The notes beneath the pieces were generated by a model, which saw only the letters and a list, made by a program, of their open reading frames with translations, ran no database searches and had not been told where the DNA came from. From contig NZ_JBHRXZ010000024.1 in NCBI RefSeq assembly GCF_042648805.1, positions 372,001-436,000 of the forward strand: DNA of 64,000 nucleotides, given 5' to 3'. The DNA is from Azomonas tarimensis (lineage in GTDB: Bacteria; Pseudomonadota; Gammaproteobacteria; Pseudomonadales; Pseudomonadaceae). The position numbers and the translations under genes are program-made. This document shows, in pieces, positions 23,552 to 31,545 of this stretch. Numbering within the stretch: position 1 is the first letter of the stretch; every line of letters starts with the position of its first letter.

Positions 23552-23845
23552 TCGCCTTTCTCCTCTCCACATGGGAACGACAAGACCGGACCAGCGCCGG
23601 TCGCGTCGAGGCATCGCGCTGTCACGCCTGCAAGCCGTCAATCCCCGTCTTTTTATATACAAACACTACATACAAAACACGACAAAGGTGAGTAACCCTA
23701 CACCCTAGGTCGGACTGCGTCCCGAGATAACTAATTGTTTTTATAGATTTATTTCAAAGACAGCCAAACTGCCTCTTTTTTGCATACAGGATATATCCGA
23801 ACAAATATAAGTAACGGATTACTTAATCAATCAGGAGTGTAGTGG
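23552..23845. other. Intergenic region before the OprD-type porin
   Basis: A 294-base stretch, AT-rich from about 23650. It holds a ModE-like box (23649) and a weak TGTCAC..GCAA relative of the activator element at 23630. No sigma-54 promoter pattern was seen here. Confidence 0.5.
23649..23676. promoter_or_regulatory. ModE-like box before the porin gene
   Basis: TTTATATA and TACATACAAA separated by about 7 bases. The TACATA half is good, the left half is AT-rich but lacks the CG. It sits about 180 bases before the porin start. Confidence 0.4.
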
Positions 23846-25180
23846 ATGTACAAGAGATCAATCGTCTCGGCCATGGCGGTCGCAGTGCTGGCCCAATGGC
23901 CGGCTACGTCAGCTCAGGCAGCTTTCGTCGAAGATAGCAAAGCCACCCTGGGGCTTCGTAACTTCTACATCAACGCCGACCCGCGCGAAGGCGTTGCGAA
24001 CCGGCAGGAAGAATGGGGGCAGGGGTTGATCCTGAACTTTGCCTCCGGCTATACCCACGACGGTCAAGGGATAGGCATCGACGCGCTTGGCCTGCTGGGA
24101 GTCAGACTGGACTCCGGCAAAGGACGGCACGGCAACCCGACCAGCAATGCCTACGGCGGCGTCGTCTTCCCTACTGACGGAGACGGGCGCGCAGCTTCGG
24201 AGTTTTCCAGCCTGGGCCTGACCGGCAAACTGAAATTGTCCAGCACTGAGCTAAAAGTCGGCACGCTGCAACCGCGGCTGCCGGTGGTGACCTTCAACGA
24301 TGGTCGCCTGCTGCCACAGACCTTCCTGGGCGCCCAGATCACCTCGACCGAACTTGCAGGACTTACCCTGATCGCGGGCCAGTTGGAGCGCGCCAAGGGT
24401 CGCAATTCCAGCGACAGCCGGGGACTGTCCATTGCCGGCGCCAACAATGCCCGTAGCGGACGTTTCAGCAATGAGTTTCGCTACGCAGGTCTCGACTACC
24501 GCTTCACCGAGCGTCTGCTCGGGCAGTACTACTATGGAAGGCTGGACGAATTTTACGCCCAGCATTTCGTCGGACTGGTACATCAGCAGCCGCTGCCGAC
24601 CGGTAGTCTGAAAACCGACCTGCGCTATTTCGACAGCCGCGCGGTCGGCGCAAACGCAAGCGCCGAAGGGCGTAGCAGCGGTTATAGAAGCGCCGGCTAT
24701 TGGCGCGCGGGCGATCCCGAGCAAGGCAAGGTCGACAACCGCACCTGGAGCGCCCTGTTCACCTATTCGTTGCAGGGTCACGCCATCAGCCTCGGTCACC
24801 AGCGCGTCGAGGGGCCGAGCGCCTTTCCCTTCCTCAACCAGGGCGATGGTGCCACCGCCGCGCTGATTACCGATCGGCAGCTCGGTAAATTCCTCAACGC
24901 CGGGCAGCGCACCTGGCTCGCCGAGTACGGCTACGACTTCGGCCGGATCGGGGTACCGGGCCTGAAAGCCGTGGTGACCTATCTCAACGGAACCGGGATC
25001 GACACTTCACAGGGCAGTCGTCAGGAATGGGAGCGGGATATCCGCGTGGATTATCAGTGGCAAGACGGCCCACTGAAGGGCCTTGGACTGTCCTGGCGCA
25101 ACGCAAGCCTTCGCAGTGATGTTGCCACGGACCTCGACGAAAACCGCCTGATCCTATCCTACAGCCTGCCGCTTCTCTGA
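23846..25180 (+). CDS. OprD-family outer-membrane porin
   Basis: A 444-residue specific porin of the Pseudomonas OprD family. A signal peptide (to AQA, about 26) leads to FVEDSKATLGLRNFYINADPR, the usual OprD N-terminus, then a barrel with FGNLGLTGKLKLS-type strands and the NDGRLLPQTFLGAQITS segment, ending in SYSLPLL. ATG 23846 has AGGAG 8 bases upstream. OprD-type channels usually take small solutes such as amino acids or carboxylates. A ModE-like box upstream and the neighbouring modABC suggest an oxyanion substrate, which is inference only. Confidence 0.88.
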   Translation: MYKRSIVSAMAVAVLAQWPATSAQAAFVEDSKATLGLRNFYINADPREGVANRQEEWGQGLILNFASGYTHDGQGIGIDALGLLGVRLDSGKGRHGNPTSNAYGGVVFPTDGDGRAASEFSSLGLTGKLKLSSTELKVGTLQPRLPVVTFNDGRLLPQTFLGAQITSTELAGLTLIAGQLERAKGRNSSDSRGLSIAGANNARSGRFSNEFRYAGLDYRFTERLLGQYYYGRLDEFYAQHFVGLVHQQPLPTGSLKTDLRYFDSRAVGANASAEGRSSGYRSAGYWRAGDPEQGKVDNRTWSALFTYSLQGHAISLGHQRVEGPSAFPFLNQGDGATAALITDRQLGKFLNAGQRTWLAEYGYDFGRIGVPGLKAVVTYLNGTGIDTSQGSRQEWERDIRVDYQWQDGPLKGLGLSWRNASLRSDVATDLDENRLILSYSLPLL

Positions 25181-25192
25181 CCGTCTACGCGG

Positions 25193-25208
25193 TGGCACGG
25201 AGCCTGCC
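25193..25208 (+). promoter_or_regulatory. Possible sigma-54 promoter before the TauE/SafE gene
   Basis: TGGCACGGAGCCTGCC: a perfect -24 part (TGGCACG) but CTGC rather than TTGC at -12. It lies 118 bases before the 25326 start. Weaker than the other four. Confidence 0.35.
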
Positions 25209-25325
25209 CTGCAAAAGGGCGCGCAACAAAAGCCTCTCCATTGCAGGCCGCTCCGTGCCCAACCGCGTGACTCCCGATATTCCGTCCCATCGATCACATC
25301 TGTGCCGCTCAAGGACGCATGCACT

Positions 25326-26129
25326 ATGACGACACTCCTGCATTCAACCACTACCCGCCTACCCCTGGCCGCAGCTACTGGCCTGGCGATTGGTGCCCTA
25401 GGCGGCCTGATCGGCCTGGGTGGCGCTGAATTCCGACTGCCGCTGCTGATCGGCCTGTTCGGCTTTTCCGCCCTGGCCGCCGTTATTCTCAACAAGGCCA
25501 TGAGCCTTGTCGTAGTCAGCGCCGCCCTGCTGTTTAGGGCCCAAGCGATACCATTTCCCGAGCTTCTCGCGCACTGGCCCATCGTGCTCAACCTGCTCGC
25601 CGGCAGTCTGCTGGGCGCATGGTTTGGTGCGGGCTGGGCGACCCGAATGAAAAGCCAGACGCTGTATCACGTGCTGGCAGCACTGCTCCTGCTGATCGCC
25701 GTGGCGCTGTTGTTTGGTCACGGTCTCGAACATACCGACCCACTGCTGGACGGCGCTGGCCAGGTGGCAGCCGGTATCGTCGCAGGCTTCGCCATCGGCA
25801 TCATCGCCTCACTGATGGGAGTTGCCGGTGGGGAATTTCTCATCCCGACCCTGATCCTGCTGTTCGGCACCGATGTGAAGCTTGCCGGCAGCCTGTCGCT
25901 CGCCGTAAGCCTGCCGACCATGCTCATCGGTTTCGCCCGCTACAGCCGTGACCGCAGTTTTTCAGTAATCCAGCAGAATCTTGGCCTGGTTCTGGCAATG
26001 GCAGCCGGATCTGTCATTGGCGCGTGGTTTGGCGGCATCTTGCTGACTCAGGTATCCGCCGCCTACCTGCTGCCGCTGCTCTCTGTGATCCTGGCGATCT
26101 CGGCGGTCAAGCTCTGGCGCCACCGGTGA
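25326..26129 (+). CDS. TauE/SafE-family membrane permease
   Basis: A 267-residue polytopic protein of the TauE/SafE (sulfite exporter-like) family with about eight membrane helices. Repeated glycine-rich halves are visible: GLAIGALGGLIGLGGAEFRLPLL and GFAIGIIASLMGVAGGEFLIPTLIL, the internal-duplication signature of the family. Family members move sulfite, sulfoacetate, sulfonates or similar anions. It lies just after the porin, so it may act on the same oxyanions. ATG 25326 is favoured over an in-frame GTG at 25302. Confidence 0.85.
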   Translation: MTTLLHSTTTRLPLAAATGLAIGALGGLIGLGGAEFRLPLLIGLFGFSALAAVILNKAMSLVVVSAALLFRAQAIPFPELLAHWPIVLNLLAGSLLGAWFGAGWATRMKSQTLYHVLAALLLLIAVALLFGHGLEHTDPLLDGAGQVAAGIVAGFAIGIIASLMGVAGGEFLIPTLILLFGTDVKLAGSLSLAVSLPTMLIGFARYSRDRSFSVIQQNLGLVLAMAAGSVIGAWFGGILLTQVSAAYLLPLLSVILAISAVKLWRHR

Positions 26130-26262
26130 AGGAGCAGCCGGGCAGCTTTGTCCCCCCGTGGAGTAGCACGAACCATACGGTCAGTCAGAAACAGTTTGCC
26201 CGGTACGCCAAAGCGCCGATAGCATTCCAGAACTGCCTTCTTATCTCCCGGAAGCCCCTCCA

Positions 26263-27600
26263 ATGCCATCCCCTGACCCGGCGGACGATCCTGATCGTTC
26301 AGAGCTGAACCGCCTGCGGGAAATCGTCGATCACAACTCGGACTGGCTCTGGGAGGTGGATGCCGAGGCTCGTTACACCTTCAGTTCGGAGCGATGTCGG
26401 CATCTCCTGGGCTACGCGCCCGAGGAGATGATCGGCAAGCGACCCTTCGACTTCATGCCACCGGCGGAGGCCGAGCGGGTTGCGGTCGAGTTCCAGGCAG
26501 TGGTGGCCGCTCGGCGCCCCTTCGCCGGATTGATCAACCGCAACCTCCGCGCCGATGGATCGCTGGTCGTCCTGGAAACCAGCGGTATCCCCTTGTTCGC
26601 AGCCGATGGCAGCTTCAGGGGTTACCGCGGGATCGACCGGGATATTTCACCGGACATAGGCCCGCTGAGCCAGCGTTCGGTGCAGCTCGAGGCCCTCTAT
26701 GCCGCTGCGCCGGTGCCTCTGGCACTGCTCAACCGCGAGGGCCGATTCGTCAACATGAACCAGGCGATGGCCTCCCTGTGCGCCAGCGAACCGGTGTGCC
26801 TCGTAGGCCAGGCCCTGAACGACCACATCGATGACGCTGCGCTGGATCTGGCAGCGGTCTTCACGCGGCTCGAATGCGGCACGGCGGGGGTGCGCCAGGA
26901 ACTGCACTGGCAGCAGCGCACCTTCCAGGTAGCCCTGGAAGCGGTGCGGGATGTCCATGAGGAACTGGTGGGGTTGACCCTGGCCCTCACCGATATCACC
27001 GACCTGCAACGGATGCGCCGTGAGCTGGGCGAGGCCAATGCCAGGCTGAGCCATCTGGCGCAGATCGACCACCTCACCGGGCTGTACAACCGCCGGCGCT
27101 TCGACGAGCAGATCCTCACCGAAATCGCCAGGGCCCAGCAGAGCCAACAGCCGCTGTCACTGCTGATGGTCGATATCGACCATTACAAGGGATACAACGA
27201 TTGCTACGGCCACCGCGCCGGCGACCACTGCCTGCGACGCATCGCCGACATTGTGCGAGATACGCTGTCGGACCCGATGCATGTGGCCTGTCGCTACGGC
27301 GGCGAGGAGTTCACCATCATCCTGCCCCAAAGCGACGCGCCTGACTCTGCGGCCATTGCCGAACTGCTCAGACACCAGCTGGCGGCGGCGAACATCCCGC
27401 ATCTGGTGTCCCCGTTCGGCCGCCTGACCCTCAGCATCGGCGCCGCCACCCTCCTCGTATCAGAGTCGGACGATCAGGATCATGGCCAGTCGGCGGAGCG
27501 CCTGCTGCAATGGGCCGACCGCGCGCTGTATCGCGCCAAGAGCCTGGGTCGCAATCGCGTCGAGCTGGCAGCGCGGCCTTCGACGAGTGAGGTGGGATGA
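26263..27600 (+). CDS. PAS-PAS diguanylate cyclase
   Basis: A 445-residue cytosolic protein with two PAS sensor domains (about 12-135, with NSDWLWEVDAEARYTFSSERCRHLLGY, and about 145-255), followed by a GGDEF domain (about 265-440). The catalytic motif reads GGEEF at 346-350, which is an active variant, and the DHFKxYND-like region is DIDHYKGYNDCYGH. It should make cyclic di-GMP from GTP in response to a signal sensed by PAS. No membrane segment. It stands alone after the TauE gene. Confidence 0.9.
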   Translation: MPSPDPADDPDRSELNRLREIVDHNSDWLWEVDAEARYTFSSERCRHLLGYAPEEMIGKRPFDFMPPAEAERVAVEFQAVVAARRPFAGLINRNLRADGSLVVLETSGIPLFAADGSFRGYRGIDRDISPDIGPLSQRSVQLEALYAAAPVPLALLNREGRFVNMNQAMASLCASEPVCLVGQALNDHIDDAALDLAAVFTRLECGTAGVRQELHWQQRTFQVALEAVRDVHEELVGLTLALTDITDLQRMRRELGEANARLSHLAQIDHLTGLYNRRRFDEQILTEIARAQQSQQPLSLLMVDIDHYKGYNDCYGHRAGDHCLRRIADIVRDTLSDPMHVACRYGGEEFTIILPQSDAPDSAAIAELLRHQLAAANIPHLVSPFGRLTLSIGAATLLVSESDDQDHGQSAERLLQWADRALYRAKSLGRNRVELAARPSTSEVG

Positions 27601-27623
27601 TGGCAACCGGCCGCGCGATAACG

Positions 27624-27653
27624 AAAAAGGGGCTGCGTCTCCACAACCCCTTT
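27624..27653 (-). terminator. Terminator for the tRNA-Thr gene
   Basis: On the minus strand AAAGGGG and CCCCTTTTT pair around an inner GTGGAGACGC loop, followed by the T-run. It lies just beyond the tRNA 3' end. Confidence 0.6.
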
Positions 27654-27660
27654 GAATTCA

Positions 27661-27736
27661 TGGTGCCGGTGAAAGGAATCGAACCCTCGACCTTCTCATT
27701 ACGAATGAGCTGCTCTACCGACTGAGCTACACCGGC
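27661..27736 (-). tRNA. tRNA-Thr (anticodon CGU)
   Basis: A 76-base cloverleaf including the encoded CCA end. The acceptor stem GCCGGTG pairs with CACCGGC. The D arm GCTCAGTCGGTAGAGC, the anticodon stem-loop CTCATTCGTAATGAG (anticodon CGT, reading ACG) and the T arm GAGGGTTCGATTCCT are all complete. A single-copy tRNA at a boundary; no integrase is present. Confidence 0.97.
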
Positions 27737-27824
27737 AACCGGCGCGCATTATCAGGGGTAGCGAGGACGGACTCAAGTGCTGAAACGACACCGCCGGCGA
27801 GGTGCCGGCGGCTCGTGGAGGTCG

Positions 27825-28703
27825 TCAGTGGGGGCCGGAAGCGTGTTGCGCCTGGCCATTGCTGGTCTTCTCGTGGGCCATCTGGCGGGTTTCCTCGCCG
27901 ACCTTGTGGGCCTCCTGCTTCAGCTCTTCGACCACCTGCTCGCCCTTGGCGCTGACCCGCTCGTACTGCTCTTCGGCCTTGTGCCGAAGCTCGTCGGTCA
28001 TCTCGTCGCTTCTCTCGCCAAGCAGTTGGTCCTCACGCCGGGTTGGCGGCATGGAAGCAGCGATCAGCGCACCGAGCGCGACGCCGATGGCGCCAAGCGC
28101 CAGAGGCTGCTCGTGACGCAGGCGATCAAACCCGCCGCGGGCACGCATGGCCCCTTCACGAAGGCTGTCGGCTGCGTGGTGGCCGGTCTCGCTCAGGCGA
28201 TGGCTGGTGTCGTGTAGCGCACCGCTGGCCCGGTCGCGGGCGTCGCGCATGGAGTCGGCGGCTTGGTGCATCGAGTCGGCGGCCTCGTGCTCCATGTGCG
28301 ACGCCTTGCCCTTCATCGCCGCGCCCTGCTGCGAAAGCTTGTCGCCCATGCTCGGTCCGCTGCTGGAGATACCGCTACTGGACATGCTGCGGCCCGGACT
28401 GGTGGTCAGGGTGGTGGTACGGTGCGGATCGCGATTTTGCCCAGCCATCAGCCAGGCCAGGCCAATACCGGTCAACAGGGTCGGCACCGGGTTGGCCTTG
28501 ACCGTATCGGCAAGGTTGCCGAAGAACTCCCCACCATTGCCCTTGGCGTAGCCCAGGGCCTTGTCGAAGAGTTCGCCCGGGGAGAGCTTGTTCTCCAGCT
28601 CGTCGACGATATGGCCGATGTCCGCGCGCTGCTTGTCGATTTCGCGCTCGAGGGTTTCAGGGTCTTTCTGCGATTCGATTTCGATCTGATTACGAGTGCT
28701 CAT
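27825..28703 (-). CDS. DUF3618-domain membrane-associated protein
   Basis: A 292-residue protein. The N-terminal DUF3618 motif is clear: DPETLEREIDKQRADIGHIVDELENKL, about 14-41. One membrane segment (VPTLLTGIGLAWLMAG) follows near residue 75-95, then a long hydrophilic helical region (DSMHQAADSMRDARDRASG, AADSLREGAMRARGG), a second hydrophobic patch (LALGAIGVALGALIAASMP) and a lysine/glutamate-rich end. It overlaps the holin-like gene by 14 bases and probably forms an operon with 28690 and 29181. Function unknown; proteins like it are often stress-linked. Confidence 0.75.
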   Translation of the reverse strand: MSTRNQIEIESQKDPETLEREIDKQRADIGHIVDELENKLSPGELFDKALGYAKGNGGEFFGNLADTVKANPVPTLLTGIGLAWLMAGQNRDPHRTTTLTTSPGRSMSSSGISSSGPSMGDKLSQQGAAMKGKASHMEHEAADSMHQAADSMRDARDRASGALHDTSHRLSETGHHAADSLREGAMRARGGFDRLRHEQPLALGAIGVALGALIAASMPPTRREDQLLGERSDEMTDELRHKAEEQYERVSAKGEQVVEELKQEAHKVGEETRQMAHEKTSNGQAQHASGPH

Positions 28704-29157
28704 GAGCGTGCCCCCTTACGGCTTCTTTATCCTTGTTCAGGCTATTGATGGTGCGGTCGGGCTTGAACGACGAGGCTTCGAACTTCTTCTTGCCCGCCGA
28801 GACCATCACCAGGCCGACTACCACAACCACGGCGCCGACGATTAGCGCTGCAAGCCAGGGCGCGACCACATTGCTCAAGCCGTACACGGCCGATAGCAGC
28901 AGGATGATGAAGCCGCCCAGCAATACCGCACCGCCAGTGGCGACACTGGCCACGCCAGCCTTGGTGGCCCGCAGCGAGTCGCTGATTTCAGCCTTGGCCA
29001 ATGCCAATTCCTTGGTGAACAGGGCCGGCACTTCCCGACCCAGTTGGCGCAGGAGGCCGCCGACAGAATGGTCATGCTGATGGACGTTGGCCGTGTGGGT
29101 TCCCCTGTTGGCAGCCACGTCGGCATGCTCGGGGGTCACTTTGCGTTGTTCGCTCAT
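28690..29157 (-). CDS. Holin-X-like small membrane protein
   Basis: A 155-residue protein with two or three membrane segments (VATGGAVLLGGFIILLLSAVYGL, VVAPWLAALIVGAVVVVVGLVMV), matching the 'phage holin family/Holin-X' group, which is mostly found in non-phage bacterial loci. The N-terminus is polar and histidine-rich (NVHQHDHSVGGLLRQLGREVPALFTKELALAKAEI). It overlaps the DUF3618 gene by 14 bases. No lysis genes are present, so a lysis role is unlikely; it is probably an envelope protein. Confidence 0.75.
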   Translation of the reverse strand: MSEQRKVTPEHADVAANRGTHTANVHQHDHSVGGLLRQLGREVPALFTKELALAKAEISDSLRATKAGVASVATGGAVLLGGFIILLLSAVYGLSNVVAPWLAALIVGAVVVVVGLVMVSAGKKKFEASSFKPDRTINSLNKDKEAVRGHAHEHS

Positions 29158-29180
29158 TTTGTTAAGCCCTCCGTCAGGGT

Positions 29181-30077
29181 TCAGTTATCGCGCTGGAAAT
29201 TGGTCGGCGCGTTGCCGGCCCGGGTGCGCGGATCAGTCTTGATGGGAACTTCGCGGCCACCACCGGCCACAGTCGTGCTGCCGGTAGGCGCGTCGAGCGT
29301 AGAGCCGGTGGTGATGCCACTGTTCGGCCGGTTGCCGCCTGAAGCGCCCATGGAGGAACCGCTGCTGGAATTGCCGCTACCCGCGATGCCCTTGGAAAAG
29401 TCCACGTTGAGGTCTTTCTGGCGATCGACATCGCCCTGGAAGGGCGGCGCCCCGGACATCGAAGAATCGCTACGCTGCATGCCATTGCCATGGCTGCGGT
29501 CCTGCAACGAACTGTCCGCGTAGTCGCTGGCGGTATGGCGAGAGGATGCCTTGGCGAAACGGGTTACCCCAAAGCCGACCGCGATGCTGCCAAGAACGAA
29601 CAGTGCGGGGTTCTGCCGTGCCATGCGATTCACATCGCCCAACAGCTGGTCGACACTTTTGCCGCGCAGGTCGTCAGCGAAGTCGACCATGTTCTGCGCC
29701 ATGTCTGAAACGTAGTGCGAAAGGCCCGGCCGGTCTGACTCGAGGTCCTCCGCTGCCACCTTGGCACTGCGGGCGACCCTCTCGAGCTCATCGGCGGCCG
29801 TGCTGCGGTATTTGTCCACTTGGGACATGCCTTCACGCTTGGCCTGCTCGGTCAGGTCCTGGGCTTCATGCTTGAGATCGTCGGCAACCTCATGCGCCTC
29901 GTGTTTGACGTCCTGGCCTACATCTTTGGCCTTGTTCTTAACGTCTTCGGAGGCAGCGTCAACATTCGCTCGAGCGTTCGTTTTGGTGTTTGAACTGGCC
30001 GGCGAGGTGTCTGGCGTAGAGGGAAGGTCTTTAGGTTGGCCACCGTATCCGGTGATTTGATCGTCGGATTTCGTCAT
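29181..30077 (-). CDS. Amphipathic-helical membrane-anchored protein of the DUF3618-holin cluster
   Basis: About 298 residues. An N-terminal polar segment (GYGGQPKDLPSTPDTSPASSN), a long repeating helical part (KNKAKDVGQDVKHEAHEVADDLKHEAQDLTEQAKRE) resembling LEA/YtxH-type sequences, one membrane segment (ALFVLGSIAVGFGVTRFA) and a Ser/Gly-rich tail (GSGNSSSGSSMGASGG). ATG 30077 is preferred: AAAGGTGGAG lies just before it; an in-frame GTG at 30086 is too close to the site. First gene of the leftward trio. I do not recognise a named family. Confidence 0.65.
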   Translation of the reverse strand: MTKSDDQITGYGGQPKDLPSTPDTSPASSNTKTNARANVDAASEDVKNKAKDVGQDVKHEAHEVADDLKHEAQDLTEQAKREGMSQVDKYRSTAADELERVARSAKVAAEDLESDRPGLSHYVSDMAQNMVDFADDLRGKSVDQLLGDVNRMARQNPALFVLGSIAVGFGVTRFAKASSRHTASDYADSSLQDRSHGNGMQRSDSSMSGAPPFQGDVDRQKDLNVDFSKGIAGSGNSSSGSSMGASGGNRPNSGITTGSTLDAPTGSTTVAGGGREVPIKTDPRTRAGNAPTNFQRDN

Positions 30078-30086
30078 TTGCTCCAC

Positions 30087-30442
30087 CTTTATCTAGCTGG
30101 GCCGATTGACCACGATCCGTTGGTTACAGCGAAGCGTGAAATAGCGCTTGCTGCGCGGTTCGTCGCATACATAGATGGTGACCGGGGCACCAAAATCGAG
30201 TTCCTTTTATTTGAACAAGCGGTGACGAACCGCAAGCGGCCAAAGTAGTGCCGAAATGACTTCATATACCCAAGATCGACCCTGAATTAACGAGGCGGCA
30301 TATAAGCGAAGCGCTGCGGCATTGACCCAGGGAGCGGACCTAGAAGGTAAAAATTCCGAAAAGTTCCGCAACCATCTTTCACGGCGATGTGTCATTAAAC
30401 TGTCAGAAGCGGGTTTTCTTGTATTTTGCAATATCTCAATGC
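30087..30442. other. Intergenic, no gene found
   Basis: About 360 bases, moderately AT-rich, with no convincing gene. It contains an inverted repeat (GCGGTTCGTC at 30155, GACGAACCGC at 30224) of unknown role. Confidence 0.4.
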
Positions 30443-30477
30443 AATAAAAAGCCGCTGTTGAACAGCGGCGTTTTATT
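30443..30477 (-). terminator. Bidirectional terminator after the GH5 gene
   Basis: GCCGCTG, TTGAA, CAGCGGC flanked by AATAAAAA on the left and GTTTTATT on the right. On the minus strand it follows the GH5 stop by about 20 bases. Confidence 0.75.
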
Positions 30478-30489
30478 AAGCACGATAAC

Positions 30490-31545
30490 TTACAATGGTC
30501 CGATCGTGGTACAGGCGCTTTGTGCCTTCGCATGCTTTTGCATGATCGGTAGTTGCGGCCGGTGCTTACCGCTCTTTACATCCAGAGCGAGCACGTATTC
30601 ACCCCACCAGGGACCACCCGCCCAGTAAGTGCTGGGGATGCAGTTCTGACGAAGGTAAGCGAGCAAACGGTCGGTGGCGACCATTGCCGTGGGCGACCAG
30701 TCGGGAACGCCATGCTCGCCGAGGAAGCCGCGCAAGTTGTGTTTCTTCAACCAGTTGACGAAGGGCTTGACTCGCTCTACGCCGATATCCGGATGGAATG
30801 TTTCGCGGCGGTTGGCGTACTTGCCGGAGAAATCGCTGTCGATATACATGTGCGCTTCATAGACCAGGCGATTGGCCGGGTTGCGCATCCAGGGGTCGGC
30901 GATCAGCCGATTGTTGTGGGCTTCCCAATGGTAGGCGCTCGACCACCGATCACCGGCCACGAAGATCCAGCGGTCGCTGTCCACACTGCGCACCGCCTTG
31001 GCGGCTGCAAGCGCAGCCTCGGGCCATTTTCCATTGGTGGAATGCGGCTCGTTCATCAGGCCGTAGCCGTACACGGCGGGATGATTGACCACACGCTGGG
31101 CGATCATCCGCCAGGTGTTGGAGAACTGATTGATAGGCACGTCCGACGAGGCGATCAGCTTGCCGTAGTATCGATAATAGTTGTGCATATCGAGGATGAC
31201 TTTCACGCCATGCTTGTTGGCATGATCGAGTGCCTGGACCAACCTGTTGACCTCGGCCTGGTTCAGCCCCTCGCCGAGCTTGGGCTGAATACGCTCCCAG
31301 CGAAACGGCAGGCGAACGAGTTCGAAGCCCAGATCACTGTGACGCTTGAAGCTCTCTTCGCCGGGATATATATAGTGCGTGCCATACACTCCAGGCAGAC
31401 TTCCGGTGCCAAATTCGGCGCCACTTAGATTGGTCCCCACCAGTGCAATGGGAGCAGCAACAACCTGGGTACCTGAACACAAACCGGCGAACGCAACAGA
31501 GGCGACCAGCGCTTTACGAGCACGAGCCAAAACAGCGGAAGACAT
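30490..31545 (-). CDS. Secreted GH5 glycoside hydrolase (cellulase-like)
   Basis: A 351-residue secreted enzyme. A signal peptide (MSSAVLARARKALVASVAFAGLCSGTQVVA) precedes a GH5 barrel: VRLPFRWERIQP, VILDMHNYYRYYG, the acid/base GLMNEPHS (Glu166), and the nucleophile FLGEHGVPD (Glu277), both catalytic glutamates present. The histidine and tyrosine in HMYIDSD match the family. GH5 enzymes cleave beta-1,4-glucans and related links. It is a lone gene with its own terminator, in a stretch of lower GC than the neighbours. Its substrate might be plant cellulose or a self-made exopolysaccharide. Confidence 0.88.
   Translation of the reverse strand: MSSAVLARARKALVASVAFAGLCSGTQVVAAPIALVGTNLSGAEFGTGSLPGVYGTHYIYPGEESFKRHSDLGFELVRLPFRWERIQPKLGEGLNQAEVNRLVQALDHANKHGVKVILDMHNYYRYYGKLIASSDVPINQFSNTWRMIAQRVVNHPAVYGYGLMNEPHSTNGKWPEAALAAAKAVRSVDSDRWIFVAGDRWSSAYHWEAHNNRLIADPWMRNPANRLVYEAHMYIDSDFSGKYANRRETFHPDIGVERVKPFVNWLKKHNLRGFLGEHGVPDWSPTAMVATDRLLAYLRQNCIPSTYWAGGPWWGEYVLALDVKSGKHRPQLPIMQKHAKAQSACTTIGPL

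Noticed and set aside
28690..29157. Prophage, from the holin-like gene
   Set aside because: No other phage genes, no lysin, no integrase at the nearby tRNA-Thr; the family occurs widely outside phages.
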